DNA of 64,000 nt from Rhodococcus sovatensis (GCF_037327425.1 NZ_CP147846.1:2790001-2854000), one strand, 5' to 3'; shown: positions 33,762 through 43,017, numbered from the stretch's first letter. Numbers and translations: made by a program. The notes: a model not told the origin generated them from the letters alone.

Positions 33762-35165
33762 TCAGTCCAGGTCGTCGTGACGCATCAGCTGACGCGCGGC
33801 CTCGGTGATCGAACCCGTCAACGACGGGTATACCGAGAATGTCGCCGCGAGGTCGTTCACCGACAGGTTGTTCTGCACCGCCATCGCAATAGGCAGGATC
33901 AACTCCGATGCAGTCGGTGCGACGACGACGCCACCGATGACCACACCGGTAGCCGGTCGGCAGAAGATCTTGACGAAACCGCGCTTGAGCCCGGACATCT
34001 TGGCTCGCGGATTGGTGGAGAGCGGCAACATCACGGTGCGCGCAGGGACGTCACCGTTGTCGATGGAGGACTGGCTGACGCCTACCGACGCGATCTCCGG
34101 ACGCGTGAACACCGCGGACGCAACCGTCTTGAGCTTGATCGGCGTGACGCCTTCACCGAGTGCGTGGTACATCGCGATACGTCCCTGCATCGCGGCGACC
34201 GAAGCCAGTGGCAGCAGTCCGGTGCAGTCGCCGGCCGCGTAGATGCCGGCGACCGAGGTGCGTGAGACACGGTCCACCCGCAGGTATCCGCCCCGATCGA
34301 GTTCGATCCCTACATTTTCCAGGCCGAGGCCCGACGTGTTCGGTACCGAGCCGACGGTCATCAGAGCGTGGCTTCCCTCGACGGTCCGGCCGTCGGCGAG
34401 CCTGACGATCACCCCGGTCTCGGTGCGCTCGACGGAATCGGCGCGCGCATGCTTGACCAACGTGACCCCGCGCTCGTTGAACGCATCCTCGAGCACGAGC
34501 GCCGCATCCTCGTCCTCGTGCGGCAGCACGCGGTCACGGCTCGAGACTGCAGTCACCTTGACGCCCATCTCGGTGTACGCGGAGACGAACTCCGCACCCG
34601 TGACACCGGAACCGACCACCACGAGGTGCTCGGGCAGTGCATCGAGGTCGTAGAGCTGACGCCAGTTGAGGATGCGTTCGCCGTCGGGCTCGGCGCCCTT
34701 CAGCACGCGCGGACTCGCTCCGGTAGCGACAAGAACGACATCGGCGTCGAGAATTCGTTCGGATCCGTCGACAAGCGTCGCGCGAATCTGATGCGCAGCC
34801 ATACCCACTTGCGTGTCGATCATCTCCGCGCGACCCGAGATCAGCTCGACGCCCACCGAACGTACTCGCGCAGCGATATCGGCGGACTGTGCTTGGGCGA
34901 GCGACTTGACCCGCTCGTGGATCTGCGGGAGCGCTACCGCTGCCTGAGACGGGTCGAGGGCAATCCCGAGATCGCTGGCGCGACGCATCTCGGTCCTGAT
35001 GCCTGTCGACGCGATGAAGGTTTTCGACGGGACGCAGTCCCACAGGACGCACGCACCACCGATGCCCTCGGAGTCGACGAGAGTCACCTTTCCCCCGTGC
35101 TGTGCCGCCACCAGCGCTGCCTCGTACCCAGCGGGGCCGCCACCGATGATCACGATCCGGCTCAT
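33762..35165 (-). CDS. lpdA: NAD(P)H-quinone/flavoprotein disulfide reductase-family dehydrogenase
   Basis: This 467-aa flavoprotein of the lipoamide dehydrogenase family has RIVIIGGGPAGYEAALVAAQ (FAD), VVGSGVTGAEFVSAYTEMG (NAD(P)) and GIYAAGDCTG. Sequence and position match M. tuberculosis LpdA (Rv3303c), reported as an NAD(P)H quinone reductase rather than a true lipoamide dehydrogenase. The His-Glu dyad of lipoamide dehydrogenase is replaced near the C-terminus (VYPSLTGSITEAAR). Here the redox pair is intact as C39-V-L-W-D-C44, whereas the tuberculosis protein, as I recall, keeps only one of the two cysteines. It may protect against oxidative stress. Confidence 0.92.
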   Translation of the reverse strand: MSRIVIIGGGPAGYEAALVAAQHGGKVTLVDSEGIGGACVLWDCVPSKTFIASTGIRTEMRRASDLGIALDPSQAAVALPQIHERVKSLAQAQSADIAARVRSVGVELISGRAEMIDTQVGMAAHQIRATLVDGSERILDADVVLVATGASPRVLKGAEPDGERILNWRQLYDLDALPEHLVVVGSGVTGAEFVSAYTEMGVKVTAVSSRDRVLPHEDEDAALVLEDAFNERGVTLVKHARADSVERTETGVIVRLADGRTVEGSHALMTVGSVPNTSGLGLENVGIELDRGGYLRVDRVSRTSVAGIYAAGDCTGLLPLASVAAMQGRIAMYHALGEGVTPIKLKTVASAVFTRPEIASVGVSQSSIDNGDVPARTVMLPLSTNPRAKMSGLKRGFVKIFCRPATGVVIGGVVVAPTASELILPIAMAVQNNLSVNDLAATFSVYPSLTGSITEAARQLMRHDDLD

Positions 35166-35335
35166 TGATCCTCTTTCGAATTGGGGGAAATTCCTTCGTA
35201 TCCGCCGTCGAGGCTATTGCAGTGACGACCGTCATGCACCGGTAGGGTTCGCTACACCGGGCTCGACCAGCGCTGATGCGGTAATCGGGGGTCGCCCCGC
35301 GACCACCGACGTGCCGACGGATTAGGCTGGCCGAC

Positions 35336-35797
35336 GTGCCAATTTATGCCGCCTACGGATCGAACATGCATCCGGAGCAGATGTTGCAGCGTTGTCCGCA
35401 CTCTCCCCTGTCCGGAACCGGATGGTTGCACGGGTGGCGTCTGACGTTCGGCGGCGGCGACATCGGCTGGGAGGGCGCGCTGGCAACGGTGGTGCCCGAC
35501 CAGGACGAGAAGGTGTTCGTCGTCCTCTACGACGTATCCGAAGAGGACGAACAGAGCTTGGATCGGTGGGAGGGCTCGGAACTGGGCATTCACCGCAAGG
35601 TCAGGCTCCGAATCGAGACCGCAGACGGACCGGTCCTTGCCTGGTTGTACGTGCTCGACGCCTACGAGGGCGGCCTTCCGTCTGCCCGCTACCTGGGCGT
35701 CATGGCCGAAGCCGCAGAGATCGCCGGCGCTCCGGCCGATTACGTTCGGGACCTTCGTACCCGTAACAGCCGCAATGTCGGTCCCGGCACCAGCTAG
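35336..35797 (+). CDS. Gamma-glutamylcyclotransferase-fold protein
   Basis: This 153-aa GGCT/AIG2-fold protein starts MPIYAAYGSNMHPEQM with the diagnostic YGSN loop and has a conserved acidic residue in SLDRWEGSELGIHR. Such proteins cyclise gamma-glutamyl amines, but many bacterial members are uncharacterised. GTG start. It corresponds to Rv3304 by position. Its TAG stop shares a CTAG palindrome with the stop of the convergent amiA1 (35794-35797). Confidence 0.85.
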   Translation: MPIYAAYGSNMHPEQMLQRCPHSPLSGTGWLHGWRLTFGGGDIGWEGALATVVPDQDEKVFVVLYDVSEEDEQSLDRWEGSELGIHRKVRLRIETADGPVLAWLYVLDAYEGGLPSARYLGVMAEAAEIAGAPADYVRDLRTRNSRNVGPGTS

Positions 35798-36957
35798 TTC
35801 GGTTCGAGCGCGATACCCGTCATGACCTTGACGCCCACTGCGAGGGCCCGTTCGTCGAGGTCGAAGGTCGGCTGGTGGATGTCGAGTTGAGGTCCGGTAC
35901 CGGACCAGACACCGAGCCGTGCCATCGCGCCAGGAATGTCTTCGAGGTACCAGGAGAAGTCTTCCCCGCCGCCTGACTGCGCAGTGTCTGCCAGCGCAGC
36001 CGGTCCCACCCTCCGGATCGCATTCTCGAAGGTTCTCGTCACCGCCGCGTCGTTGACCACCGGCGGGACGCCTCGCTTGTAATGCAGTTCGAAGCGGACC
36101 CCGGTCGGCGCGAGCAGACCTGTCACGATCTCGGAGACCATCGGCTCGAGCAATGCCCAGGTTTCGTGGTCGCCGGTTCGGACTGTTCCCGTCAGCATCC
36201 CGGTCTGCGGAATGGCATTGGGCGCCTGGCCTGCAACGACTGCACCCCACACCATGACGGTGCTGGTCCTGGGATCGATTCGTCGACTGAGCATGCCGGG
36301 GAGGCCGGTGATCACGGTGCCCAACGCGTAGACGAGATCTGTTGTCAGATGGGGGCGCGAGGTGTGGCCGCCCGGTGAGTCCAGGCGCAGTTCGACGGTG
36401 TCCGCTGCCGAGGTGATCGCGCCGACGCGGACGCCGACCTTGCCGACTTCGAGTCGTGGATCGCAGTGAAGCGCGAAGATCTTCGTCACACCCTCCAGCC
36501 CTCCCGCAGCGACGACGTCGAGGGCGCCACCGGGCATGACCTCTTCGGCCGGCTGAAAGATGAGCCGAATCCCGAAAGGCAGGTCCGGCAGCGATGCCAG
36601 CGCCAGCGCGGTGCCGAGCAGAACGGTGGTGTGCGCGTCGTGTCCACACGCATGCGACACACCGGGGACCGTGGAGCTGTACGTCGCGCCGGTGAACTCC
36701 TGCAGCGGTAGCGCATCCATGTCGGCGCGGAGGGCAACACGAGGGCCGCTAGGACCGATGTCGCAGATCAAGCCGGTTCCACCGGGCAACAATTTCGGCG
36801 ACAACCCTGCGGCCTCGAGCTCCTCGGCTACGAACGCCGTGGTCGCGAATTCCTGACGCGCCAGTTCCGGGTTGGCATGAATATGTCGACGCCACGTCGA
36901 CAGGTCGTCCGTGTGCTTCAAGATCCACGTGTCGACGAGTGCATGTCTGTCGATCAT
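35794..36957 (-). CDS. amiA1: M20 family amidohydrolase
   Basis: This 387-aa M20D metallopeptidase/amidohydrolase has LRADMDALPLQE and GVSHACGHDAHTTVLLGTA (metal-binding Cys-Gly-His-Asp), FQPAEEVMPGGALD, and the dimerisation domain with the GGHTSRPH loop. Enzymes of this type hydrolyse N-acyl amino acids, hippurate or indole-acetyl amino acids; the substrate is unknown. The ATG at 36957 overlaps the amiB1 stop (ATGA). Open sequence continues upstream to 37338 but duplicates amiB1's coding strand in another frame, so it is ignored. Ortholog of Rv3305c by order. Confidence 0.92.
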   Translation of the reverse strand: MIDRHALVDTWILKHTDDLSTWRRHIHANPELARQEFATTAFVAEELEAAGLSPKLLPGGTGLICDIGPSGPRVALRADMDALPLQEFTGATYSSTVPGVSHACGHDAHTTVLLGTALALASLPDLPFGIRLIFQPAEEVMPGGALDVVAAGGLEGVTKIFALHCDPRLEVGKVGVRVGAITSAADTVELRLDSPGGHTSRPHLTTDLVYALGTVITGLPGMLSRRIDPRTSTVMVWGAVVAGQAPNAIPQTGMLTGTVRTGDHETWALLEPMVSEIVTGLLAPTGVRFELHYKRGVPPVVNDAAVTRTFENAIRRVGPAALADTAQSGGGEDFSWYLEDIPGAMARLGVWSGTGPQLDIHQPTFDLDERALAVGVKVMTGIALEPN

Positions 36958-38123
36958 CGTGCTGCCCGCGCTTCCACGCCGCTGAGCAGTCGGGCTCGAA
37001 CGTCGGAGTCCTGTGCAGCACGCACTGCAGTCCTGGCCAGCAACCGAGCACCATCGAGGACTGCGGTGTCTGCGGACGCTGTGATGCAGGCCGCCGCGAA
37101 CTCCGGTTGATGGGTCACCGCGCCCGCCGAATCCAGCCCGATGACCGGATGGATTCCCGGTAGAACATTCGTCACATTTCCCATGTCGGTACTGCCCAGA
37201 GGGCGGAATCCTTCCAGTTCTGGTGCAAGCGGCCTGCGCCCGATCGCCTCGGCCTCGCGGCGGAACTGCGTCACGAGCCAGGGATCGGGAGTCAGTTCCG
37301 TGTATGTCGGTGAGATCGTTCGAATTTCGTGAGTACATCCGGTCGCCAGCGCCCCGGCCTCGAAGCAGCGGTACGTCTTGGCAGTCAAGGCAGCCAACGA
37401 TTCCGAGGTGTGTGCGCGGAGGTAGTACAGCAATTCGGCGTGCCCGGGAACGATGTTGGGTGCGAGACCACCATCACTGACGATGCCGTGCAGTTGCTGG
37501 CCGGGGGCCAGGTGTTGACGGAGCAGACCGATCGCGACCTGGCTGATGGTGACCGCATCGCCCGCATTGATGCCCCATTCGGGTGCCGCCGATGCGTGGG
37601 CTGCACGCCCGGTGAACTTGATACCGATGTCGGACAAGGCAAGTGAAGTGGCGCCCACGATGTCGAACGGACCCGGATGAACCATCAGCGCCGCTGCGAC
37701 CCCGTCGAACGCGCCCCGCTCCAGCATCAGCACTTTGCCGCCGCCGCTCTCCTCGGCTGGAGTTCCGAGGACGGTCACGGTGATTCCGAGTTCGTCGGCG
37801 AATGGCGCAAGAGCAATCGCCGCCCCGGCTGCGGATGCGGCGATGATGTTGTGCCCGCAGGCGTGACCGATTTCCGGCAGGGCGTCGTATTCCGCGCAGA
37901 TGCCGATGTTCAGGTCGCCGGAACCGAACGTGGCGGTGAACGCAGTCGGCATGTCTGCGACGCCGGACTCCACCTCGAAGCCACGGGAACCGAGCAACTC
38001 GCGCACTTTTGCGGCGCTGCGATATTCCTCGAACGCCAACTCGGGCTCGGAATGTATCGAATGCGACAGTTCGATCAGCTCTGGTGCGGCGCTCTGCACA
38101 CCTGCATCGGTCTCATCGATCAC
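36954..38123 (-). CDS. amiB1: M20 family amidohydrolase
   Basis: This 389-aa M20 amidohydrolase, paralogous to amiA1, shows ICAEYDALPEIGHACGHNIIA (metal ligands in the CGHN form), LGTPAEESGGGKVLM and AAHASAAPEWG. The CGHN variant is characteristic of the AbgB/peptidase M20D subgroup that includes p-aminobenzoyl-glutamate hydrolase-like enzymes. GTG start at 38123. It is followed directly by amiA1 with a 4-nt overlap and preceded by the enoyl-CoA hydratase gene 15 nt upstream, so a three-gene transcript is likely. Confidence 0.92.
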   Translation of the reverse strand: MIDETDAGVQSAAPELIELSHSIHSEPELAFEEYRSAAKVRELLGSRGFEVESGVADMPTAFTATFGSGDLNIGICAEYDALPEIGHACGHNIIAASAAGAAIALAPFADELGITVTVLGTPAEESGGGKVLMLERGAFDGVAAALMVHPGPFDIVGATSLALSDIGIKFTGRAAHASAAPEWGINAGDAVTISQVAIGLLRQHLAPGQQLHGIVSDGGLAPNIVPGHAELLYYLRAHTSESLAALTAKTYRCFEAGALATGCTHEIRTISPTYTELTPDPWLVTQFRREAEAIGRRPLAPELEGFRPLGSTDMGNVTNVLPGIHPVIGLDSAGAVTHQPEFAAACITASADTAVLDGARLLARTAVRAAQDSDVRARLLSGVEARAAR

Positions 38124-38138
38124 CGCACCAGTCTGTCA

Positions 38139-38846
38139 CTACTGGTTTCCGAAGCTGAAGTTGCTCTCACCTGTCGGGATGTTCAGAGCAGCGAGAGCGT
38201 CGGCGTGGATGCCCGCTTTGATACCCGCGAGGTTCTTTCCGCGCGTACTCGTCAGTGCGGACGCCCGCTCGACGGCCGATGACAGGACCTCGTCCTCGGT
38301 CACGGCTACATCGGCGATGCCTGCAGTGACGGCATCGGCACCGCCGAAGCGACGACCGGTCGTCATGGCCTCGATCGCGGTCTGCATCGGCAGTCGGGAT
38401 GTGACCAATGCGGACATGCCCGCGGTGAACGGCATGTTCAGGTTGACCTCGGGCAGGCAGTAGAAGCCACGATCGACGCGGACCGTTCGGAAGTCGTGTG
38501 CCGTCGCAAGCATCGCACCGGCGCCGAACGCGTGGCCTTGCACTGCCGCCACCGTTGTCATCGGGAAGGTGAGGAGCCGCGAGTACAGAGTGTGGACGCG
38601 GTCGAGGTACCAGGTGACTTTGTCCAGGTTGGCGAACAGCCAATCGGTGTCGAGCCCGTTGGTGAAGAACTTCCCGGTCGCCGTGGTGACCAACGCGGCA
38701 GGGCCCTCGGTGGCCTCCACTTCGTCGAGGAGGACGTGGACCCGATCGATCCAGTCGGGATGGAATCGGTTCTCGTTGTTCTCGGGGCCTGCCTCGTCAC
38801 CGAGGAAGAGGATGTGCACGTCACCGCTGCGTTCGAGATAAGGCAT
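38139..38846 (-). CDS. Enoyl-CoA hydratase/isomerase family protein
   Basis: This 235-aa crotonase-fold protein contains the oxyanion-hole segments FFTNGLDTDWLF and AAVQGHAFGAGAMLATAHDFR. The glutamates of classical hydratases are replaced: LPEVNLNMPFTAGM keeps one acidic residue. This favours the delta3,delta2-enoyl-CoA isomerase type, as does the plant-peroxisomal-like short length. It heads the unit that continues into amiB1 and amiA1. No other beta-oxidation gene is nearby. Confidence 0.85.
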   Translation of the reverse strand: MPYLERSGDVHILFLGDEAGPENNENRFHPDWIDRVHVLLDEVEATEGPAALVTTATGKFFTNGLDTDWLFANLDKVTWYLDRVHTLYSRLLTFPMTTVAAVQGHAFGAGAMLATAHDFRTVRVDRGFYCLPEVNLNMPFTAGMSALVTSRLPMQTAIEAMTTGRRFGGADAVTAGIADVAVTEDEVLSSAVERASALTSTRGKNLAGIKAGIHADALAALNIPTGESNFSFGNQ

Positions 38847-38931
38847 AGGCGGATACTACCCGGCGGTAACTTCCGGCAACGAGGCAGCGACTCTACGGCG
38901 TACCGGCGCGACGAATATCGATCTCCAGCTG

Positions 38932-39882
38932 TCAGATGCCCGACGCTCCCGGGGACGTCGTGATACCGGCAGCCTGCAGTTCTTCGCTCAGGTCACGAAG
39001 TGACACCGCGCTGTGCAGCCAGGTGGGGGCGCTGATTGCGATCCGTCCTTCCAGCAATGCCCGGGCCGACCAAGCGCCGATCACAGCTGTTGCCACCGAC
39101 TGCTCGCGCCCCGTCGCCCACGCCTGTCTTCCGGCGTGGTCGCGCGCGAGGATGGCCCAGCGATCGCCACCCGGCATGACCGACGGCGTGAAGCGGGAGA
39201 GCCAGGGCATGCGCGTCAGGGCGGCGAGCCCCACCGTCATCAGCCGGGAATCGAGCCGTAGATACGTTCTGACCGGTATCGCCAGCTCTTCGGTCAATCG
39301 GTGCTGGTCTGCGAAATCCGCTCGCAACGAGGCGAATCGCCGATATCCCGATTCAGCTGGGAAATCGAACTTCTTGCCTGCGGTGAAGTTCTTGACGGAC
39401 GATCCGTCCGGGTCGTCGAATCTCGCACCGAGCAATCCGTAGGTCCACTCCGTGGCCGCTGCTCCGTGCTGTTCCCCTGCACCGAGCCCGATGGCAACGT
39501 CGACCCCTGTCGAATTTTCCGAAATGGCTTCACGGACGAGAATCCCCGACAACCCCGGTGCGATTCCGACCCCGAGGAGGACAGGCCCTCGAACGGCGTT
39601 CAGTGCCTGCGTGTACGAACTGGTCGCCGAGATGTCGACGAAGGGGATGTCGCGGCCTGCGGAAATCCGCGCGAGCTCGGCGTCCTCGCTGCCCGATGCG
39701 TTGACTACCACGCCGACGCCGTTCAACGCCTCCTCGTACGCGCTGTGGTCGTGGAGATCCACAGCGCGGTCCGCTCGTGCTGGATCACGTCCCACCGAGA
39801 CAGCAGCGACACCATCCGCTCGGAGCATGTCGACGATGCGACGGCCGACGGCGCCGTATCCGCCGAGAACGAGAACTGTCAT
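38932..39882 (-). CDS. Saccharopine dehydrogenase-like NAD(P)-binding protein
   Basis: This 316-aa protein starts MTVLVLGGYGAVGRRIVDML (Rossmann GxGxxG variant) and continues as a saccharopine-dehydrogenase-like reductase (VVVNASGSEDAELARIS and VLLGVGIAPGLSGILVREA). No substrate can be assigned. The ATG at 39882 is used, with AAAGG upstream; a GTG three bases earlier is possible. It is divergent from a TetR gene, and the 58-nt gap carries a perfect inverted repeat that looks like the TetR operator. Confidence 0.8.
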   Translation of the reverse strand: MTVLVLGGYGAVGRRIVDMLRADGVAAVSVGRDPARADRAVDLHDHSAYEEALNGVGVVVNASGSEDAELARISAGRDIPFVDISATSSYTQALNAVRGPVLLGVGIAPGLSGILVREAISENSTGVDVAIGLGAGEQHGAAATEWTYGLLGARFDDPDGSSVKNFTAGKKFDFPAESGYRRFASLRADFADQHRLTEELAIPVRTYLRLDSRLMTVGLAALTRMPWLSRFTPSVMPGGDRWAILARDHAGRQAWATGREQSVATAVIGAWSARALLEGRIAISAPTWLHSAVSLRDLSEELQAAGITTSPGASGI

Positions 39883-39893
39883 CACGGAACCTT

Positions 39894-39925
39894 TCTAGAG
39901 TGAAGCACTAGAGCACTACTCTAGA
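39894..39925. promoter_or_regulatory. Operator-like inverted repeat between the reductase and tetR-family genes
   Basis: Perfect 8-bp arms TCTAGAGT (39894-39901) and ACTCTAGA (39918-39925) are separated by 16 nt. Inside are a further AGTG...CACT pair and another CTAGAG. The site sits in the 58-nt gap between two divergent starts, where a TetR-type repressor would block both promoters. Confidence 0.75.
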
Positions 39926-39940
39926 TCTAAACTCGCCTCC

Positions 39941-40540
39941 GTGGTCAACTCCTCCGACACCAGTGCCCGCTCGAAGATCCTCACCGCGGCCCACCCGCTG
40001 TTCGTCAGGAATGGGTACGCGTCGACGACCGTCAAGCAGATCGCAACCGACGCGGGGGTCGCAGTGCAGACCGTGTACTTCGTGTTCGGCAACAAGCGCG
40101 CGATCCTCGAAGCGCTCCTCGACCGCGCGATCGCGGGCGACGAACTCCCCATAGCCACCCTCGAAAGGCAATGGGTCGCCGACGCCATTGCCGCCTCGGA
40201 CCCCATCGAACATCTGCGGATTCACGTGCACGCCGCCCGCCTCGTCTCCGAACGCGTCGCAGGAATCCTGCTTGCGGTCCGCGCGGGTGCACACGCCGAT
40301 CCGGACGTGGCAGCACTGTGGCGAACCAACGTCGAGCAGCGCGTCACTGTGCTTCGGCATCTCATGACATCGCTGGCTCAGAAGGTCGCCGGCATGGATG
40401 TCGAGACCTGCGTAGATGTCGGACTGGCGCTGTTGAGTCCGGAGAACTTCACTGTGCTCGTCGACGATCGCGGATGGACGACGGAGAAGTACGAATCCTG
40501 GGTGGTCGAGGGTCTTGCGGCGGCCGCCGAATGTCGATGA
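39941..40540 (+). CDS. TetR/AcrR family transcriptional regulator
   Basis: This 199-aa regulator has an N-terminal TetR helix-turn-helix (ARSKILTAAHPLFVRNGYASTTVKQIATDAGVAVQTVYFVFGNKRAILEAL, residues about 9-58) and a divergent helical ligand domain. GTG start. It probably represses itself and the divergent saccharopine dehydrogenase-like gene through the 32-bp dyad at 39894-39925. The ligand is unknown. The deoD gene follows in the same direction after 51 nt but has a conserved place of its own and is probably not part of this unit. Confidence 0.9.
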   Translation: MVNSSDTSARSKILTAAHPLFVRNGYASTTVKQIATDAGVAVQTVYFVFGNKRAILEALLDRAIAGDELPIATLERQWVADAIAASDPIEHLRIHVHAARLVSERVAGILLAVRAGAHADPDVAALWRTNVEQRVTVLRHLMTSLAQKVAGMDVETCVDVGLALLSPENFTVLVDDRGWTTEKYESWVVEGLAAAAECR

Positions 40541-40591
40541 CAACAACTATCTGTCGCCGCATCGCCCACCTATCTCCTAGGGTGGTCCCTC

Positions 40592-41419
40592 GTGGGAACT
40601 TCTGACGCACACAGTGCCGACCCGACCATCGACCCGGCAGGTGCCGCCGCAACCGCCGCCGCCGCCATCGCCGAAGCAACCGGTGTGGCCGCGCACTCGG
40701 TAGCGATCGTGCTCGGTTCGGGCTGGCAAGCCGCCGCCGATAGGTTCGGCGAACCGACTGCCACCCTTCGCATGGCCGATCTCCCCGGGTTCGCGCCGCC
40801 GTCGGCGTCGGGACACTCCGGAACCATCACTTCGGTGAATGTCGGCGGGACGCACACCCTCCTGCTCCAAGGCCGTACCCACGCCTACGAAGGGCACGAG
40901 CTTCGACGCGTCGTGCACCCGGTGCGCACCGCCATCGCTGCCGGTTCCGGCACCGTCGTGCTGACCAATGCGGCGGGCGGAATTCGCGAGGGCATGAGCG
41001 TCGGACAACCGGTCTTGATCTCGGACCACCTCAATCTCACTGCCCGGTCACCGTTGATCGGCGCCGAGTTCGTCGATCTCGTCGACGCCTACTCCCCCGA
41101 ACTTCGCGACCTCGCGCGCAGCATCGATCCCACTCTCGAGGAAGGTGTCTACGCCGGCCTCCCGGGTCCGCACTACGAGACTCCCGCCGAGATCCGCATG
41201 CTCCGAACCATCGGGGCCGACCTCGTCGGCATGTCGACGGTGCACGAGACCATCGCCGCGCGCGCACTCGGTGCCCGAGTTCTCGGAGTCTCCCTCGTGA
41301 CCAACCTCGCTGCCGGCATGACGGGCGAACACCTCAACCACAAGGAAGTTCTCCAAGCAGGCAAGGCGTCGGCATCGCGCATGGGCGAATTACTGCATCG
41401 ACTGGTCTCGACGCTGTGA
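40592..41419 (+). CDS. deoD: Purine-nucleoside phosphorylase (trimeric type)
   Basis: This 275-aa class II (trimeric, PNP/MTAP) phosphorylase shows VAIVLGSGWQAAADRFG (phosphate loop), SGHSGTI, LLQGRTHAYEGHELRRVVHPVRT, VLTNAAGGI and the base-binding GVYAGLPGPHYETPAEIRMLR. It cleaves (deoxy)inosine and guanosine to base and sugar-1-phosphate. GTG start at 40592. It overlaps the phosphopentomutase-like pmmB (GTGA), so the sugar phosphate it releases can be isomerised by the next enzyme. In M. tuberculosis this gene is called deoD (Rv3307), although it is not of the hexameric E. coli type. Confidence 0.94.
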   Translation: MGTSDAHSADPTIDPAGAAATAAAAIAEATGVAAHSVAIVLGSGWQAAADRFGEPTATLRMADLPGFAPPSASGHSGTITSVNVGGTHTLLLQGRTHAYEGHELRRVVHPVRTAIAAGSGTVVLTNAAGGIREGMSVGQPVLISDHLNLTARSPLIGAEFVDLVDAYSPELRDLARSIDPTLEEGVYAGLPGPHYETPAEIRMLRTIGADLVGMSTVHETIAARALGARVLGVSLVTNLAAGMTGEHLNHKEVLQAGKASASRMGELLHRLVSTL

Positions 41420-43017
41420 CATCCCATCTCTCCGAACAGCTTTCCGAGTGGATTGCCGGAGATCCAGATCCGACCACCCGCGACGAACTGGCAGAGCTCT
41501 CCGAATCCGAACTGGCCGAGCGCTTTCGGGCGCCACTGAGTTTCGGCACCGCTGGCCTGCGCGGCGTGGTACGGGCAGGACCGAACGGCATGAACGTCGC
41601 CGTCGTTGTTCGGACCACGGCCGGAATCTGCGCGTGGTTGCAGAAGAAATGCCTCGGCGGGTCGACGGTAGTCGTCGGCAGGGACGCGCGCCACGGATCC
41701 GATGCGTTCGCGACTGCAGCTGCCGAAACGCTTGCAGCTGCCGGCTTCTCGGTCGTACTGCTCCCCCGCCCGCTCCCGACGCCTGTGCTGGCCTTCGCCG
41801 TTCGCGCTCTGGACGCCGATCTGGGTGTTCAGATCACCGCCTCGCACAACCCCGCCGCAGACAACGGCTACAAGGTCTATCTCCGCGGCGGTGCGCAGTT
41901 GGTTCCGCCTGCCGACAAGGAGATCGAAGCCGAGATCGCTGCAGTGGGCCGCGCCGTCGACGTACCCCGCAGTCTCGTCGCCCCAGGCGGCGGCGACGTG
42001 ACCGCTCGCTACCTCGATACTCTGCCCGCGCTCGTTCACGCGTCTCGTCGGAACATCCGAATCGCGCTGACACCCCTGCACGGCGTCGGCGGCGAGGTTG
42101 CACTCACCGCGCTGCGCGGACTCGGCTTCCTCGACGTCCACGTCGTGACAAGTCAGTTCGACCCGGACCCCGAGTTTCCCACCGTCACATTTCCCAATCC
42201 GGAGGAGCCGGGAGCAGCAGACGCTCTACTCGCCCTCGCTGCGGAGGTCGATGCCGACCTCGCGATCGCGCTGGATCCCGACGCCGACCGGTGCGCGATC
42301 GGCGTGCCCGGCCCGGGAGGCTGGCGAATGCTCAGCGGTGATGAAACCGGGGCTCTACTTGCCGACCACATCCTGAAATCGGCGCCACCGAACTCGTTGG
42401 TCGCCAACACCATCGTGTCCTCTCAACTCCTCGCGGCGTTGGCACCCGCGCGCGGTGCCAGGTACGCGCGGACACTGACCGGATTCAAGTGGCTGGTACG
42501 CGCAGGGGCCGGCCTCGTCTACGCCTACGAGGAGGCGATCGGTCACTGCGTGGATCCGACGTCGGTGAACGACAAGGACGGCATCTCGGCCGCAGTGATG
42601 CTCGCCGACCTGGTTGCGCAACTGAAGTCCGACAGCCGGACACTTCTCGACGTTCTCGACGACCTCGCGATGGAATTCGGAGTCCATGCAGGCGCCCAGG
42701 TGTCCAAGCGGGTCGACGATCTCGGCCGCATCGACTCGATGATGGCTCGGCTGCGCTCAGACCCTCCAGCCGAATTGGCTTCTCGCGCAGTCACTATGAC
42801 CGACATGCTCACCGCACGTGGACCACTGAGAACCGATGCCGTCGAGCTCGCGGGGAACGGAATCCGCGTCATCGTGCGGCCATCGGGAACCGAGCCCAAG
42901 GTGAAGGCATATCTGGAGGTCGTCGAGCCGGCCAGCTCGCGCGAGGACTTGGTGAGGGCACGAGCCACGGCCGGCGCTACGTTGGACGAACTCCGGAAGT
43001 TCGCGCGGACTCTCTAG
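41416..43017 (+). CDS. pmmB: Phospho-sugar mutase (phosphomannomutase/phosphopentomutase-like)
   Basis: This 533-aa alpha-D-phosphohexomutase has the catalytic phosphoserine loop GVQITASHNPAADNGYK, the metal site in IALDPDADRCAIG, the sugar-binding YAYEEAIGHCVDP, and the phosphate-binding RPSGTEPKVK. Position (Rv3308) and overlap with the nucleoside phosphorylase favour a role in interconverting (deoxy)ribose-1-phosphate and 5-phosphate. Mannose or glucose phosphate activity is also possible. GTG start. Its TAG stop shares CTAG (43014-43017) with the convergent DUF2797 gene. Confidence 0.93.
   Translation: MTSHLSEQLSEWIAGDPDPTTRDELAELSESELAERFRAPLSFGTAGLRGVVRAGPNGMNVAVVVRTTAGICAWLQKKCLGGSTVVVGRDARHGSDAFATAAAETLAAAGFSVVLLPRPLPTPVLAFAVRALDADLGVQITASHNPAADNGYKVYLRGGAQLVPPADKEIEAEIAAVGRAVDVPRSLVAPGGGDVTARYLDTLPALVHASRRNIRIALTPLHGVGGEVALTALRGLGFLDVHVVTSQFDPDPEFPTVTFPNPEEPGAADALLALAAEVDADLAIALDPDADRCAIGVPGPGGWRMLSGDETGALLADHILKSAPPNSLVANTIVSSQLLAALAPARGARYARTLTGFKWLVRAGAGLVYAYEEAIGHCVDPTSVNDKDGISAAVMLADLVAQLKSDSRTLLDVLDDLAMEFGVHAGAQVSKRVDDLGRIDSMMARLRSDPPAELASRAVTMTDMLTARGPLRTDAVELAGNGIRVIVRPSGTEPKVKAYLEVVEPASSREDLVRARATAGATLDELRKFARTL

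Noticed and set aside
36958..37338. Upstream extension of amiA1
   Set aside because: It would lie entirely within amiB1 in another frame; the ATG at 36957 overlaps the amiB1 stop and begins at the usual place for M20 enzymes.
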